Assembly (NCBI GenBank): GCA_026874595.1
Contig: CM049306.1
Location: 33,992,019 to 34,056,018, forward strand
DNA from: Sipunculus nudus
Lineage: Eukaryota > Annelida > Sipuncula > Golfingiida > Sipunculidae
Direction of reading: 5' to 3'
Length of the DNA: 64,000 nucleotides
Shown here: positions 39,596 through 51,744 of the stretch, piece by piece
How the letters are laid out: each line of letters begins with the position of its first letter
Position numbering within the stretch: position 1 is the stretch's first letter
Position numbers and translations under genes: made by a program
Notes under the pieces: generated by a model
Told to the model about the DNA's origin: nothing
The model's input: only the letters and a program-made list of their open reading frames with translations
Databases searched by the model: none

Positions 39596-41118
39596 GTTTT
39601 GCCTGGTCTTCAGTCGTTCTTCTTTTGTGATACTGACAGTTGAGGGGTTTAAAACATGCCGTCTTCGTGACAACAATCGGTAAAGAGCCCTTCCGTCATG
39701 AACAGTTCTGCAAACGAACGCCATGTTACAAATTCACTTATTCTACTGATTATGATTCCATGATTTGCAAATAAGCAAACGGACGAAGTCACAACATTTT
39801 CTATATCATCTCTTTTTTATGAAGGGGACACTACAAGGAACCAATTCGCAAATTTAATTGCTTCTGATAATTCTATATTGGGCTATTTTGCAAAATAATC
39901 TCAACATTGGCGTATTCTTCAAATTTCACGATGTTCGTTTCGGTTAATGAATGGTGTCACAAATTGTCCTGAATCTTCAAATTTAATCATTTTAATTATT
40001 TTCCATTAGCATTCCTGAAACCGGGCAGCTGCTCGGTTAACAATTTGCAAATGGACATATTTCACTAATGTCACTCATTCCAGTGCTAGCCGATTCAGTA
40101 AACGGTATATGTAAAATCTTACAATATACTGAATAGTCAAATTTGAAGGTCACAGAAGTTTTAGGCCACAATACGTCATGGGTAGAATAAAAGAAATGTA
40201 AAGAGATAAAAAAAATCTCTTTGATATCACAAGGAAATCATCACATTATTCGAAATTTGCCTGCCAAAAGAGAGAATTATACAGTTTTACAAACATGCAT
40301 TATTACTAACTGACATTAAACCAATGATATAGAAAATATTACTGGGCATTATTAATGCGTCACATTAAAACATTGAAATAATATCAGAAGAAAGTGTATA
40401 TACTCTTGTTGAGTTTGAGAGTAGTCTGGCCGAGCATGCGCCTTGTCTTCCTAAATCACGTGATCTTGATTCTTCAGAAATGAGAGTTCATTTCTTAACA
40501 ATATCACAGGGAGGGGAAATACCAATATGAGATAGTAATATTGCATGTTACCAATTTTACATGAATCTTTAATACTAGCACATGCGGAATGATATCCATG
40601 TGCATATTTATTATACAACATTCACAAGTCTTTGCAAATTTGATCAGCTCAAATTGTAGTTAGTATTTTCATTATATCAATTTTGCTTGTGTGTGCGACC
40701 TCCTTTACATGATTTGACATATGTGTTGTCAGTTAAGGCCTTACTTTGTTTCAAATTTTAATGTAAATCTAATGCTTTTCAGATATTTCAAAATTTTATC
40801 GACCTTTTACCAAACGTTTTCGTCCCATGTGCTTTCTGTTGTAAATATGGAATTTGACAAGCAATCCGGATTAATTGATCTTAAGAAAATTTTAACAGTA
40901 AAAAAAATTATATTTTGAATTTATCAGTTTTGGTTGGAATATGTTGAAGAAGGGAATATCTGTTACATCGATTTTAAGTCTATGCTTGTACAATAGATTT
41001 ATATTATTTCTCCATGCATCACCTGCACATCTATCTTGTACAGTTTTGAACTGGGTGATTAGCACCTTTCATGTTGCTGTCTGGTTATTTTTTATCAATA
41101 AAATCTATTAAACAACAC
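39596..41118 (+). terminator. Probable 3' UTR and polyadenylation site of the EF-hand gene
   Basis: AATAAA at 41097-41102 is followed about 20 bases later by a GT-rich stretch (GTGTGAGTTGTTTT), the usual downstream element. It is about 1.5 kb after the stop codon. Earlier A-rich signals are weaker, so an alternative shorter end cannot be excluded. Confidence 0.5.
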
Positions 41119-44100
41119 TGCGTGTGAGTTGTTTTAATCCATTTTAATTAATCATTTTGAATTAAAGATAAACAGTTAAACTTAAAAACGGACATTGCAT
41201 AGTAAGCCAACTCCTTTGACTAATATAACATTATTATGTTGATACTAAATCTAAGTTGAAATGAAAATAGGTTATTCAAAGAAGCCACGTTGGATATGCA
41301 TTCCATGTAATTTGTCAGCACTTGAGTAATCTTGATATAATGCCATTAAATTTTACTCCAATCAGTCTGATTATCAATATCTGTCATTATACGTGTCTTG
41401 TATGGTACCAGGAAATACAGTCCATGATACAAATATATGTAAAAAAAAAAGACTTCTGTGGCTCAGGTATAGGACACAGGAGCCGAGAAATCGTAAGTTC
41501 GATTGTAAGCCTAGGCTGTAGGCTATTTTTTCGATAATTCACAGTCGGTCACCAACAAGGGTGAGTGCTCTGCAGGCTTCGTGAAAAGGCCGTGCTCCAC
41601 GGTCGTGTTTCACTCACAAACGAGTGAGCCTTTTGGAGGTTCCTCAGTGGTATGTCCAAGCAACTAGGGAAGATCACATACCCAGGGCCCGCAGGTGCAT
41701 TAATCACAGGGCTTGGTTAACACCACGATTTAAAAGGAGAGGAATCTTATGCTACCATGTCATGTAGTCCGAAACAGAATTCAAAAATATAATTCTGTAG
41801 ATGTACATATTTTGTAAAGCTGGCATTAAAGTGGAGACGGTTAACTCCTATATACAAAACTAATCAAAACAAATATTATTTCAAAACATTACTACTCACT
41901 AATCATTACCAATTGTTACTGTACATTCCTTCCTTTCCTCGGTCCTGAGGGATTTGACTTGATAACCAGTTCCATATTGTAGCGATTGCATTCTTTCGAT
42001 CTTGCCTTTTGGTCCATCTGTATTTTGCTTGTGACCAAGAAGTTGTAGATAAATCTGATTTATTGGTATGGAGAGGCGGTCTTTAGGTAAGGAACATTTA
42101 TTCATTATAACAAAACATTAGTGATTAATTCATATATTTTTGTTGATATATCTAGTTAATAGTTGTGTTTTTTTTTCTCCCATTATTTCAAGTTTATAAG
42201 ACTAATTTTGACAAGTGCAAACCAAATATTAAATATAATTGGACAAAGTGAGAGACATACATAAGCGACTGAATCACAAGAAGCGGTTATGCTTGTGTAT
42301 TAAGGGAACATAAACAAACAAAGGCCAAAAATACTAGCTGTAAAGGGTAATTGTTAATTATAAGTGTGTCATGACAGGGGTGGAATTCTAGAAGAGCGGT
42401 AAAGCTCTAAAAAGCAGACCAAGACGTAATTGTTTAATGTCTAGAATCCTTATTTATATAAATAATGTAAAATGTGAAGAAAAATAGTTGTTCATGCAGT
42501 TAAACTCCATAAATTGATTATTACACAATTTATTTGACTTGCCAACATAGATTTACCTGTGTCTGCCTGTAAATAAAAAAAAACGCACACAGTCTGAGAT
42601 GTACGCTCTTTAATCAGTGCTTTACCTATAGGCCTACCACCTATATCTTAAGCACTGTTTGTTTTGACCTCGTATCCTGAATCGCTACACCAGAGGGGAG
42701 CACTGTATTTTCGTCCAATTAGATAAGACCCTGTGCTGGAAGACAAAACGGTTTACCAGCCAAGTGAGGAATACACGGAGCCAATGTTGTTCCTTCGTTT
42801 TGAGTGACAGCTCATCGCCCCGGCAACCGTTTGAACAGGCCACCGGGTCAGAGAGAATGGCCCCATATGTGGTATGCAAAGGTCTTCGTGTACAAAGGAT
42901 GCCCGGTCGGTGGGCTGTAATTCAAACGAAATGAAACAACATAGGCTCCGTGCACATCTCGCTGGCTGATTTCAGTTTTTCTGACAACGAATACATGGCT
43001 ACGCTAACATGGTCGTAATGTCATGATCGAATCGGTCGATGATGCGAGAACGCAGCGGGAGCCATTAAAAATCGACTTTTCTTTACTAAGAGCAACCATG
43101 CAACTGTCATGCATCAAGCGGCCATTGAAGCGCAGCTATTTATGGTAATTTTGCTAAGACTTCTTCCTAAGTGTATCTAGATATTTCTTGGTATATCATC
43201 AAAGGATACGCTGACTACTTGATCAGGTAAGCAAGTGTGAATTTGACTGCAGCCCATGGCATAACAGCTGCTTTTGGACCTACATGACCTAGAGACAGCT
43301 CAGTGAGGACAGATTCATAATTAATTAAACCATCTCAAACATCATCACACCTTCCCTAATGAATGCCTATGGCAATGCAAGGCCTATCTTAACAGCTGGC
43401 AAGATAAATTTCCCTAGCCGGGGCAATGCCGGCAGTTTATAGCCACTTCCTATTTTAATCATGAGAGTCAGCCCTCACCAAACACTTAATGAACTACAAC
43501 CACAATTTTGCCACATCTGTACCCATCCGAAGAACCTACAGACCGACTAACATACAGTTTAGGGTGAAGACATATCCTCATGTTGAGTTTCTTGTGAATG
43601 TACAAGGTCCTTTCTCGCTCGTCTCTTGGACGACTCGTAAATGTTAGTGCACGTTTTGGTCGAGGTACTTGTAGTTCGTATTGTGTCGGTAAATATGGTA
43701 TCCATATATAGCCAGACAAATCATTAAAGCACAGTGGGGTAAGCAACGCCATTGATGTTGCTTTGAGCGTTACCATTTATAGCAGGTAGGCATGTATTGA
43801 TTTTATGTACAACTCAGGCCTCATCCTCGGTTCCCGGTGGCGAGGGTTGACGCAATGTACATTAAACTGAGTTAACACAAATATCATATGATACCTAGGA
43901 ATTCATCCCATGTTTTATATTTACATGCATAAACTTTGTTAAGAACACACGATGGGTTTACCGTGCGGGCCGCCGGATCTATGTGTCGCCTCACATTCTG
44001 AGCGGACCAATGCCCGGATGTGGCATCGACCTTGGAGAAGACTTTGCCTTATCTAGACAATGGCAACACATACCGAATGCCTGAGTAAATGCCGCCAAGC

Positions 44101-45021
44101 TTTAACCAATACAAGCATTGCATATCAGTTTAAAGATGTTCAGCATAAGCCCACCGGTAGTCCAAATAAAGAGACCGAGTCACTGTTTGCTAGGAGAAAT
44201 TAATAGAATTTAAGAGTTCACTGTGTCTATTTGAAGTATGTGTTTATTAATGCATCTCTCAACCTGCTGGTTTTCGCAACAGTCCACTTCAAACCCTTAA
44301 GACTCTGCAAGTGTTTTAAATATGATCAGATAGCGGAATTTAGAAAAGCTGGGCCCAGATGAAAATGTGTCCCTGGGAGGCCTAAAGAATTTATCCATAA
44401 ATTTTACCTACAGATATAGGCAAGAAAACAGCGCGAAACGCAAATTCAGGCATTTTCATCGGTGATTTTTTTCTATATTTCATATTAAAGGTGGGAAGAG
44501 GGAGGAGAGAGGGCTCCAATAGCCCCCCTGTTGATACCCTTAAACAGGTTCTGCATGCACGTGATCACAGTAACCACTAAGATACCATATAAACCAAATC
44601 ATTACCACGGTGCCAGGTAAGGTCTTGCTATCATTAAGCTACCAGGGTTTTGGTTTAGCTTGAAATATATATTTATATTAAAATAACTTTTTGTCTCAAT
44701 GATATATACACATTTGAAATCCGCGGTATATTTTCTATTTTCTCTGCTAAATACTGTTTTGAGAAAATAACCAAAAGTTCTTTTGAAAAGTTATTTGGTT
44801 TTAGTTGGCTAACTGAAATGTGAATGGAAGTGAGTTGTATAACATGAATGCATATCAAGATCCGTTTTTGTTCTATTCCTCTTGAATTACTCTCATCCGT
44901 TTCTCTTGTACAAAACGTGATTTAATGTCAAATTTCAAGTCTGTAGTTGACCAACTCAGGACAAGGGGGGAGGGGAGGATTTGGCTAGTTATGGTCCAAA
45001 GGCATGTCCACTAGTAATAAG
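41119..45021. other. Intergenic downstream of the EF-hand gene
   Basis: Contains a second SINE A copy (41451-41850) and a CTCF-like motif (42687-42703). CG-richer stretches lie at 42660-43100 and 43950-44100, but I find no coding exon in them. Confidence 0.5.
41451..41850 (+). mobile_element. SINE type A, copy 2, with an internal insertion
   Basis: Shares TTCTGTGGCTCAGG, GGTTCCTCAGTGGTATG, ACCCAGGGCCCGCAGGTGC, TCTGTAGATGTACATATTTTG and CGGTTAACTCC with the copy at 35055, in order. Compared with that copy it has about 55 extra bases (around 41505-41560) just after the B box. The A box is altered (TGGCTCAGGTA), so it is probably transcriptionally dead. Confidence 0.78.
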
Positions 45022-45143
45022 TTGGGCTGGGTATCCCATACAAATTTTCTGTTGCAATTTATATTGCAATATGTGGTAGCGTATTGCCATACGTTTCGTG
45101 ATATGTTTTTTGTGTTAAATGTATAGGGAATATATGTTTTCAG

Positions 45144-45185
<42 letters not shown>

Positions 45186-45703
45186 ATTAGTTATATTTTA
45201 TCAATAATCATGTGATTTAGCACAGAGAGGGATAGATGGCACACACATCACAGCCGTATTCCACATCGCAAGACTGTCGTTCTTAAACAATACTGTTAGG
45301 TTGACACTTGACCTTCCTGCAGTTAAATTTTCAAGAGATGTGAGGAAAGAATATTAATGAATGATTAATAGTATGACGAAATATACCGTGTACCCAAAAG
45401 TCATCGAGCAGACATGCAAATATTCTAGGATAGACCTTTGGCCTATGCTGTATGAGGCCTATTCAATATTTCCTCCTAATCATCTAAAGATATGGTTCCG
45501 GTTTTCACTTTATGCCTGTCATTAATCCCGACTCATGAAGATGTTTAAATTTGTAACAGCAACATTTTTTTTACTACTAAAATAAATTATAGGCACCTTA
45601 ACAAAATATTGAAAAAAATATCGATATTTTAAACGGTATCACGATATACCAAGTATGCGAACCATCGTACCACGATATATCGATAATATCGTATACAGCC
45701 CTA
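45022..45703. mobile_element. hAT-like non-autonomous element, copy 1
   Basis: The ends TTGGGCTG and CAGCCCTA form a short inverted repeat of the hAT CAGGGCTG type. Inside the right end lies a run of overlapping CGATAT / ATATCG palindromes. No transposase is seen. Flanking 8-bp duplications are not clear. An AT tract (45147-45179) lies inside. Confidence 0.45.
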
Positions 45704-46371
45704 GAAACTACAGGTCACCTTGCTACCCTGGCTTGCACTAATAAATCAACAAACAGAGTCCCTCGTATTATTTAATATGGCTATTTGTTCAATAAACGTA
45801 AAATAAATAAAGTTATAAAATCTTCTGCGGCAGGCCTAGGAAGTTTCAGCAGTTCCATCCTTCATGTATGAGGATTCATCTATTCTTTTGAGATGTTATA
45901 GGAATTAATGCTATGGATAGTGTTGAAGGAGCTGTATAATACTGATGTATAAGACAACTATTATTTTTTGGTCATTATTCATGCTTTTTTTTAACTTTAT
46001 ATTGCTCAATACACTATGCACAGATTAACTTGCAACTTCGGCATGCATGTTGATCTTAGACAGCTATATATTTTTTGTTTATGTTTTATCTATATCAAAG
46101 ATTTGTTCTTATTTTTATTGTTTGATGGTCGTTTTGAGATTCACTAGTATAAGCCTACCACAAGACGTGTTACCTCGGCAATCATTAAAAAAAATGCATT
46201 AGACTAGCTGTGTTTAACCAGACATATATCAGATGTTATCTTACACTTTTGAAAATAAAATTAGAAACAATTACTTACAAATATGACTTAAAGTACTGAA
46301 TTTTATTCCATGCCATGGGTCACGCTTGCCCGCTGAGCATCATAACCCATTAGTCACTTATATATTCTGAC

Positions 46372-46528
46372 TATAAAATTCAGTCACGTGACTCAGTCTG
46401 ACGTAAATTCCTTTCACCGACCGGTGGTACTATGAACTAGTCTAGACTCCATTGTTCTAATTATTGAAGAGAATCAGTGCTGGCGACCAGAAAGGAAGCA
46501 TCAGTCCAGCAGTCACGATATCTTGTAG
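46372..46528 (+). promoter_or_regulatory. Candidate TATA promoter and first exon of an unknown gene
   Basis: TATAAAA (46372-46378) is followed by an E-box CACGTG (46385-46390), an overlapping AP-1-like TGACTCA (46389-46395) and a CRE-like TGACGTAA (46399-46406). A splice donor GTAG/GTATGT lies at 46528/46529. No matching coding exon is found downstream in the window. Confidence 0.3.
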
Positions 46529-48787
46529 GTATGTCTGGACACTTGTTGGTCAATGTCACTGTTTTGGTTGAATAAGAGCCTTAAACCTAAAAAAGATAAG
46601 GGTAATTAATTGCTACCATTGCATTCATGCGCAGCTTGATGTTCGTCGGAATGTCCGAAATAAAAATGGACTCTATTGGCACTATAGGTTTTACTCAAAG
46701 ATTCGTCATGTACGTTTGACGAAGATGGATTTGATCATGATTGAATAATACTGTTTACTTCCTCTATAATTTTCATTTAATGTAACTTTTTATTATAATT
46801 GTATTCTGAGGGACCATTGAAAGATTAAGATTATGATGACTTGTACTGACTTGGATGTTCCTTTAAATCAAGGGCAAAACTAAACGGAAAACGTTCTCAC
46901 CACTATTTCTTAATTTCAGGTGTCCTAGCTATAATATAAATAATAAATTTGTAATTCTCTTTGTGAGTGTTCTTATACTTCTAGAATAAACCAGAGATCA
47001 ACGATATAAATGAAATCCCTGTCTGACAAACCCTAAAATCCAATTTGCAATTACAATTTAACAGCTCAGACACAGAACACCGAACATTGGAAAAAAAAAT
47101 TAACAAATAAAAAAAAAAATTCACATATACCTCATTACATTCCTTCTACTATTTAATTCCATTAAACTACATATTGCGCATTAATGCATTACCCGTATAC
47201 CGCCATCAGGTGCTGGCCCATGGCCAAGATGTATCTTCGACGAAAAAAGGAGAGCATGCCGGGATTTTAGAGAAGTATAAACGCTTGGCATGGCGCAAGT
47301 AATACCCTGTACCCCTGGTGGCAGTCTTATGTAGAATGTTAGATTGGGATCTGTCATGGAATAAAATACTATATGTGGTACTATTGGCAGTTCTCCCAGC
47401 AAAATTAGCAATTATGATTTGTACCATTACAAATAATGATTTTGGGTCTGATAAATTGCCAATAAGAGTTCTTGTTATTGTATTTTGTCAATTATTTAGA
47501 CATTTTAGACAACAAGTATTAATTAAGAATTTAGCAGTTATTGCAAATCATCTTTCACAAATAGTCTTTTAAAACATATTTTTTCCAAAAACTAGTTAAC
47601 TTCTCATCAGTAAAAATTTCCTACTCTTTACTAAGGCTTTAGAAAGATTACTTAAAACAACGCCATCAGCGTTCAAATATAGAATATATTACCAATGCTG
47701 GTTGGTTTTTAGCAGACGTGAGCGCTTTACACCTTGTAAATTTTCGCATTTGCTCAGGGTAATTGCGTTAACTTCCGGCCTCTCCGCTAACTGTTTTAAC
47801 TTTTTACTCACGCTCAAACAATTGTTATTCACTTCCGTGGTCGCAATTACTTCACTTTTCTGATGGTTAACAGAAATGGCATGTATTTCCGATGCAGACA
47901 GTTAGCTGATTTTGTTTTCCGTCATAATTCACAAAAGGCTGTCACTCACACCGTACGGTTTATAGTTAAAGCGTTTTGTATAATCTAATAGTTTGTTGTT
48001 CGCGAAGGTTTCAATTATCGAGAAAATAAAAACTTCGTGTATAAAACGCCCTTGACATACTGGTGAAATATATTCTTATCTGCAAAGCTTCTTTGCCCAT
48101 GTGTACGTTTTCTTTGTCTATTGCAGATCTTTGTATAACCCGTACATTAGTGTTTCCATGTGCACGTATTTGTGTATATGTCTGCATGCGTGAACATTTG
48201 CTTAGAGTATATAATTTTGTAACTGTGGTGCTTCATTGTATCCGTCAGCGTATACAGCGTTTGTATGTGCGTATTAGTGTGAACTCAGGCGTTCGGGGTA
48301 ATTTGGCGTCACTTCAAAATCCTATTTGTAGGAGACCTGCTAGATCCCAGTACATGTACAGTATACGCGCACATGGAAACACACATATTTGTTTCACGCA
48401 TATACGCACATTCGCATATACACACACATGGAAACCTAGCATAAATCACATATTGATGTTAAGATTAATATCAGATATTTTAAATCATTTGCCAATGAAG
48501 ATTTTGCCTGATTTGGTTGAGATTGCCTGAGCTGAGCCTGAGGTAAGAAAACATCGATTTTAATTTTGAACATAAAAAATCAAATTAGTTGAACCCAAAT
48601 GACATATAGATTTGAGTTAACTGTAAAATGTATTTAGTCTATGTTAAAATCATAGAACAGAATGTATACAGTCTATAGTCATAAATGTGAATGTGTACAT
48701 GCTTTGGGCTGCGGTTATAGATTGTGTACACTAAATAAGTATAGAATAAAGAACGGACATTACCAAGCACATGATCTGGTCCAGCAA

Positions 48788-48870
48788 GACACGTTGATTT
48801 ATATAGAATGGCCAGTGTTGCCATTTACCGAGACACGTTTTAATAGAGCGAATGGCCAGTGGTGCCATAT
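48788..48870 (+). repeat. Direct repeat, two ~44-bp units
   Basis: GACACGTT plus GAATGGCCAGTGTTGCCAT in the first unit and GACACGTT plus GAATGGCCAGTGGTGCCAT in the second. Confidence 0.7.
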
Positions 48871-49304
48871 AAATAAAGTAGAGTTAATATTCAAGCAAAA
48901 TCACGGTCTACATAAAATGTACATATTTATTGTAGTGTTCTCAACAAAACATACGGCTTTGATCTACCGCATTTATTACCCAAGGTTGCTTTATCAGCCA
49001 ACTGTGAGTGTTATGCATGTGAATGAAGATATTAAAACACATGTGTTATTTTTTTTTTGTTAAACAAGAATATTGTTATCATTGATTATTTCTACATCGT
49101 ACCAACAAATTTTAAATATTCAATACGAATACCAGTCATTTATACTTTTATCAAACTAGTCTGTCTCAATATTGTTCTCAAGAAGAGTAATGATATAAAG
49201 GTTTATCAAAAGTAATGATATTATTATTTTTACAAAGTATTAACAAATTGTAATGTGTTACCTATAAGAATAAGTATATTCTATATCAGGATATATTCAG
49301 TGGC

Positions 49305-49463
49305 AGGTTACATATTCCATGACTTTGGCCATAGAACATTCTCATTCTATAATTTGCACCAAAGATTGTATATATTCCATCGGTAACCTATAGACTGTAC
49401 ACATTCAATGATTTGGCCATGGAACGTATACATTTAATGGGTTGAGCCATTGAATGTACACAA
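49305..49463 (+). repeat. Degenerate tandem/inverted block
   Basis: Related phrases such as ATTCCATGACTTTGGCCAT, ATTCAATGATTTGGCCATGG and ATTTAATGGGTTGAGCCAT recur at intervals of about 40-90 bases. Divergence is high. Confidence 0.5.
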
Positions 49464-50366
49464 ACTATTGTAGCTATCTAATTGCTATACGATTTATACA
49501 TATTCACCCATGGTAAACAAAAAATGGGAACTACAGTCACGGTCATATCTATTAAAATGTTGTTAAGTAAGTGCTACAGATTCTGTTTGACATTTACCGA
49601 ACATGTATTATTTTGAAACAGCTAAAATAAACAATATAGATTAAAGGAGGTCGAAAAGCACTCGACCTTTTTCCTCTCAAGTCGTTCTTCTTCCCAGGCA
49701 ATGTCTTGTGCTTCTCGTTTGGCGGTCACAAATGAGTCTCTGTGATTAAGGAGATCGATCCATTCGGTGCATTAGCAAGGGATAGACTTGTACTCTGCTC
49801 TATGGTCCCGCTGCTCTCAGGACACGTGACGGTATTTATTTTCCCTATATAACATCTATAAAATACCTGAGGCTTGGGCCTCTTTTTAATAATTTTTTCA
49901 AAATAGAATCTGACATTAAATCTTTTTTTTTACCTGAGAATTTGTTGTTTCTTTAGTCAAACAAAGCCAAGAAAATAAGGGCTTGTGTATCTCATTTTTT
50001 CTGTGATTGGCTGAGAACAGCATGGCCCTATTAGGGTGGGGTACCAGTCTACAGCAAGGGGACTATTTCTTTGGGGAATCTTTGGTGTATTATGGGAAAC
50101 ACCGCGTAGTTGTTGTTATTCTGAAAAAGCCTGTGTTAAAACTGACAGGAATATATATATCTAGGTCAGGGAGTAGATAAATATCCGGATCTTTGTCGGA
50201 ACCGACATTAAAATACATAGTGGAATTTGGTGGCATATTTCCCATCTTTCCACAAACTCTGGTAGAAATCGTGGATCTTTTTTTTACTGTCAAAAAAATT
50301 ACTTTTTTTCTGCACTGCCGGACCCTAGTGTCTGATGCAAACATTTCGCCAAATCCGAGCCCTGAT

Positions 50367-50379
50367 TATATATATATAC

Positions 50380-50432
<53 letters not shown>

Positions 50433-50440
50433 CATATATA
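50367..50440. repeat. (AT)n microsatellite with CCC interruptions at both ends
   Basis: An AT run enclosed by ATACCCATATA on the left and ATACCCATATA on the right. Confidence 0.9.
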
Positions 50441-51460
50441 TGCGATTAAAATATTATTCCCTAAATCAACACAGGCTTTTTAATATGACAACCAACGTTT
50501 AAGTTCAAGATTTCTGAAGATACAGGTTATGTAGTCATTAAAACGCAGTGAAAGTTACATTATCCATTGTAATGTTATATAATATAATAATATATTAAAT
50601 TATATTGTTTTGTATTATACATATACATGTGTCAACTTATTAGAGAGTTTAAATTAAAACACCAATACGCCTTATATAGGCGATATGAGCAAGCAATAAT
50701 TACACAAGATTAAGGCTGATTACACATATCATTTATGCTAAGTATATCGCTCGATAAAACATGTAGTTCCATATTCAAAACATGCAAGAACAGGACCATG
50801 GCCTGACATGAATGATATAATCTGGCGACTATACGATATATTTCTAGCTTTATCACCAGGGTGCATGGGTAAACCTACTTCAGTTTGATTTAGAATACAT
50901 AATGTCGGGGAGTTAAACGTACGGCACGAGACATGGAAAACAGTAATTGGAAGCGTCAGTGACATGTTTGTTGGTAGTTAAGAAATGTACATGCAGGTGC
51001 CAGCGATGTAAAAACTAAAGCTACCCCGTCCATTTGTATGTTAATCCCCCTTTTGTTACTGAAAACGATTTTTATGAACCTCTTGGTATTATGAATCCAA
51101 ATCCAGGTAACCCCGCCTATACGATTATTGCCAGACCCACTGATCTAGATTTTGATCCATATATTTTTTTCATGATTCACCGATACATGGCACATGGCAG
51201 ATTGAAAAAGTAGGAAACATACTGTTATAATAGTACATTTCGTTTACAAGGATATAAAATGGTTTATACCCAATTTAAATATGTATAAAATAATTAAAGA
51301 AAAATACAATAATAACAAATAAGTGCTCATAAGTGAAAATATCTTAATTTCAAATACACAGCAAAATACAAAGAAAAAAATATATTAGATTGACAAAATA
51401 TTAAAATTTTGATGATTATGGTGATTATTGTTATTTTTTATGTTCTTTTTATTATTATTG

Positions 51461-51744
51461 CGGTGGGCGGTGGTGAGGTCGTGAGTTCGAATCCCGGTCA
51501 GACCCCCACCGTGACAAGACCCTTAGGCAAGGTCCCAACCACAAGTGTGCCTCTGTCCACCCAGCAGTAGAAATGGGTACTAGTAAATACTGGGAAGGTA
51601 TATCCTGTGATGGACTAGCGTCCCATCCAGGAGGAGTTTAACTCCTAAGTCGCTTCATGCTACCGAGACCGGGATAAGCTCCGGCCTGATGAGCCATTAG
51701 GCTCGGGTGTAAAAGCCCAGCAGACTTTACCTTACCTTACCTTA
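51461..51744 (+). mobile_element. tRNA-derived SINE, type C, 5'-truncated
   Basis: A clear B box (GAGTTCGAATCCC) survives but the A box is lost. The central domain (CTTAGGCAAGGTCCCAACCA, ATGGGTACTAGT) matches that of SINE B. It differs at the 3' end (GGACTAGCGTCCCATCC, CATGCTACCGAGACCGGG) and has a (TTACC)n tail. Related T/A-rich strings on both sides may be target duplications but are in simple sequence. Confidence 0.8.

Larger units (their letters stand above)
45704..51460. other. Intergenic; possible promoter at 46.4 kb and short degenerate repeats
   Basis: No coding sequence can be supported. It includes a TATA promoter candidate, a two-unit direct repeat (48788-48870), a degenerate tandem block (49305-49463) and an AT tract flanked by ATACCC/CCCATA at both ends (50367-50440). 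Confidence 0.45.

Noticed and set aside
48063-48530. 155-residue open frame as a gene
   Set aside because: Rich in Cys, Ile and His from TGTGTGTA-type sequence; no domain and no supporting splice or promoter signals that fit.
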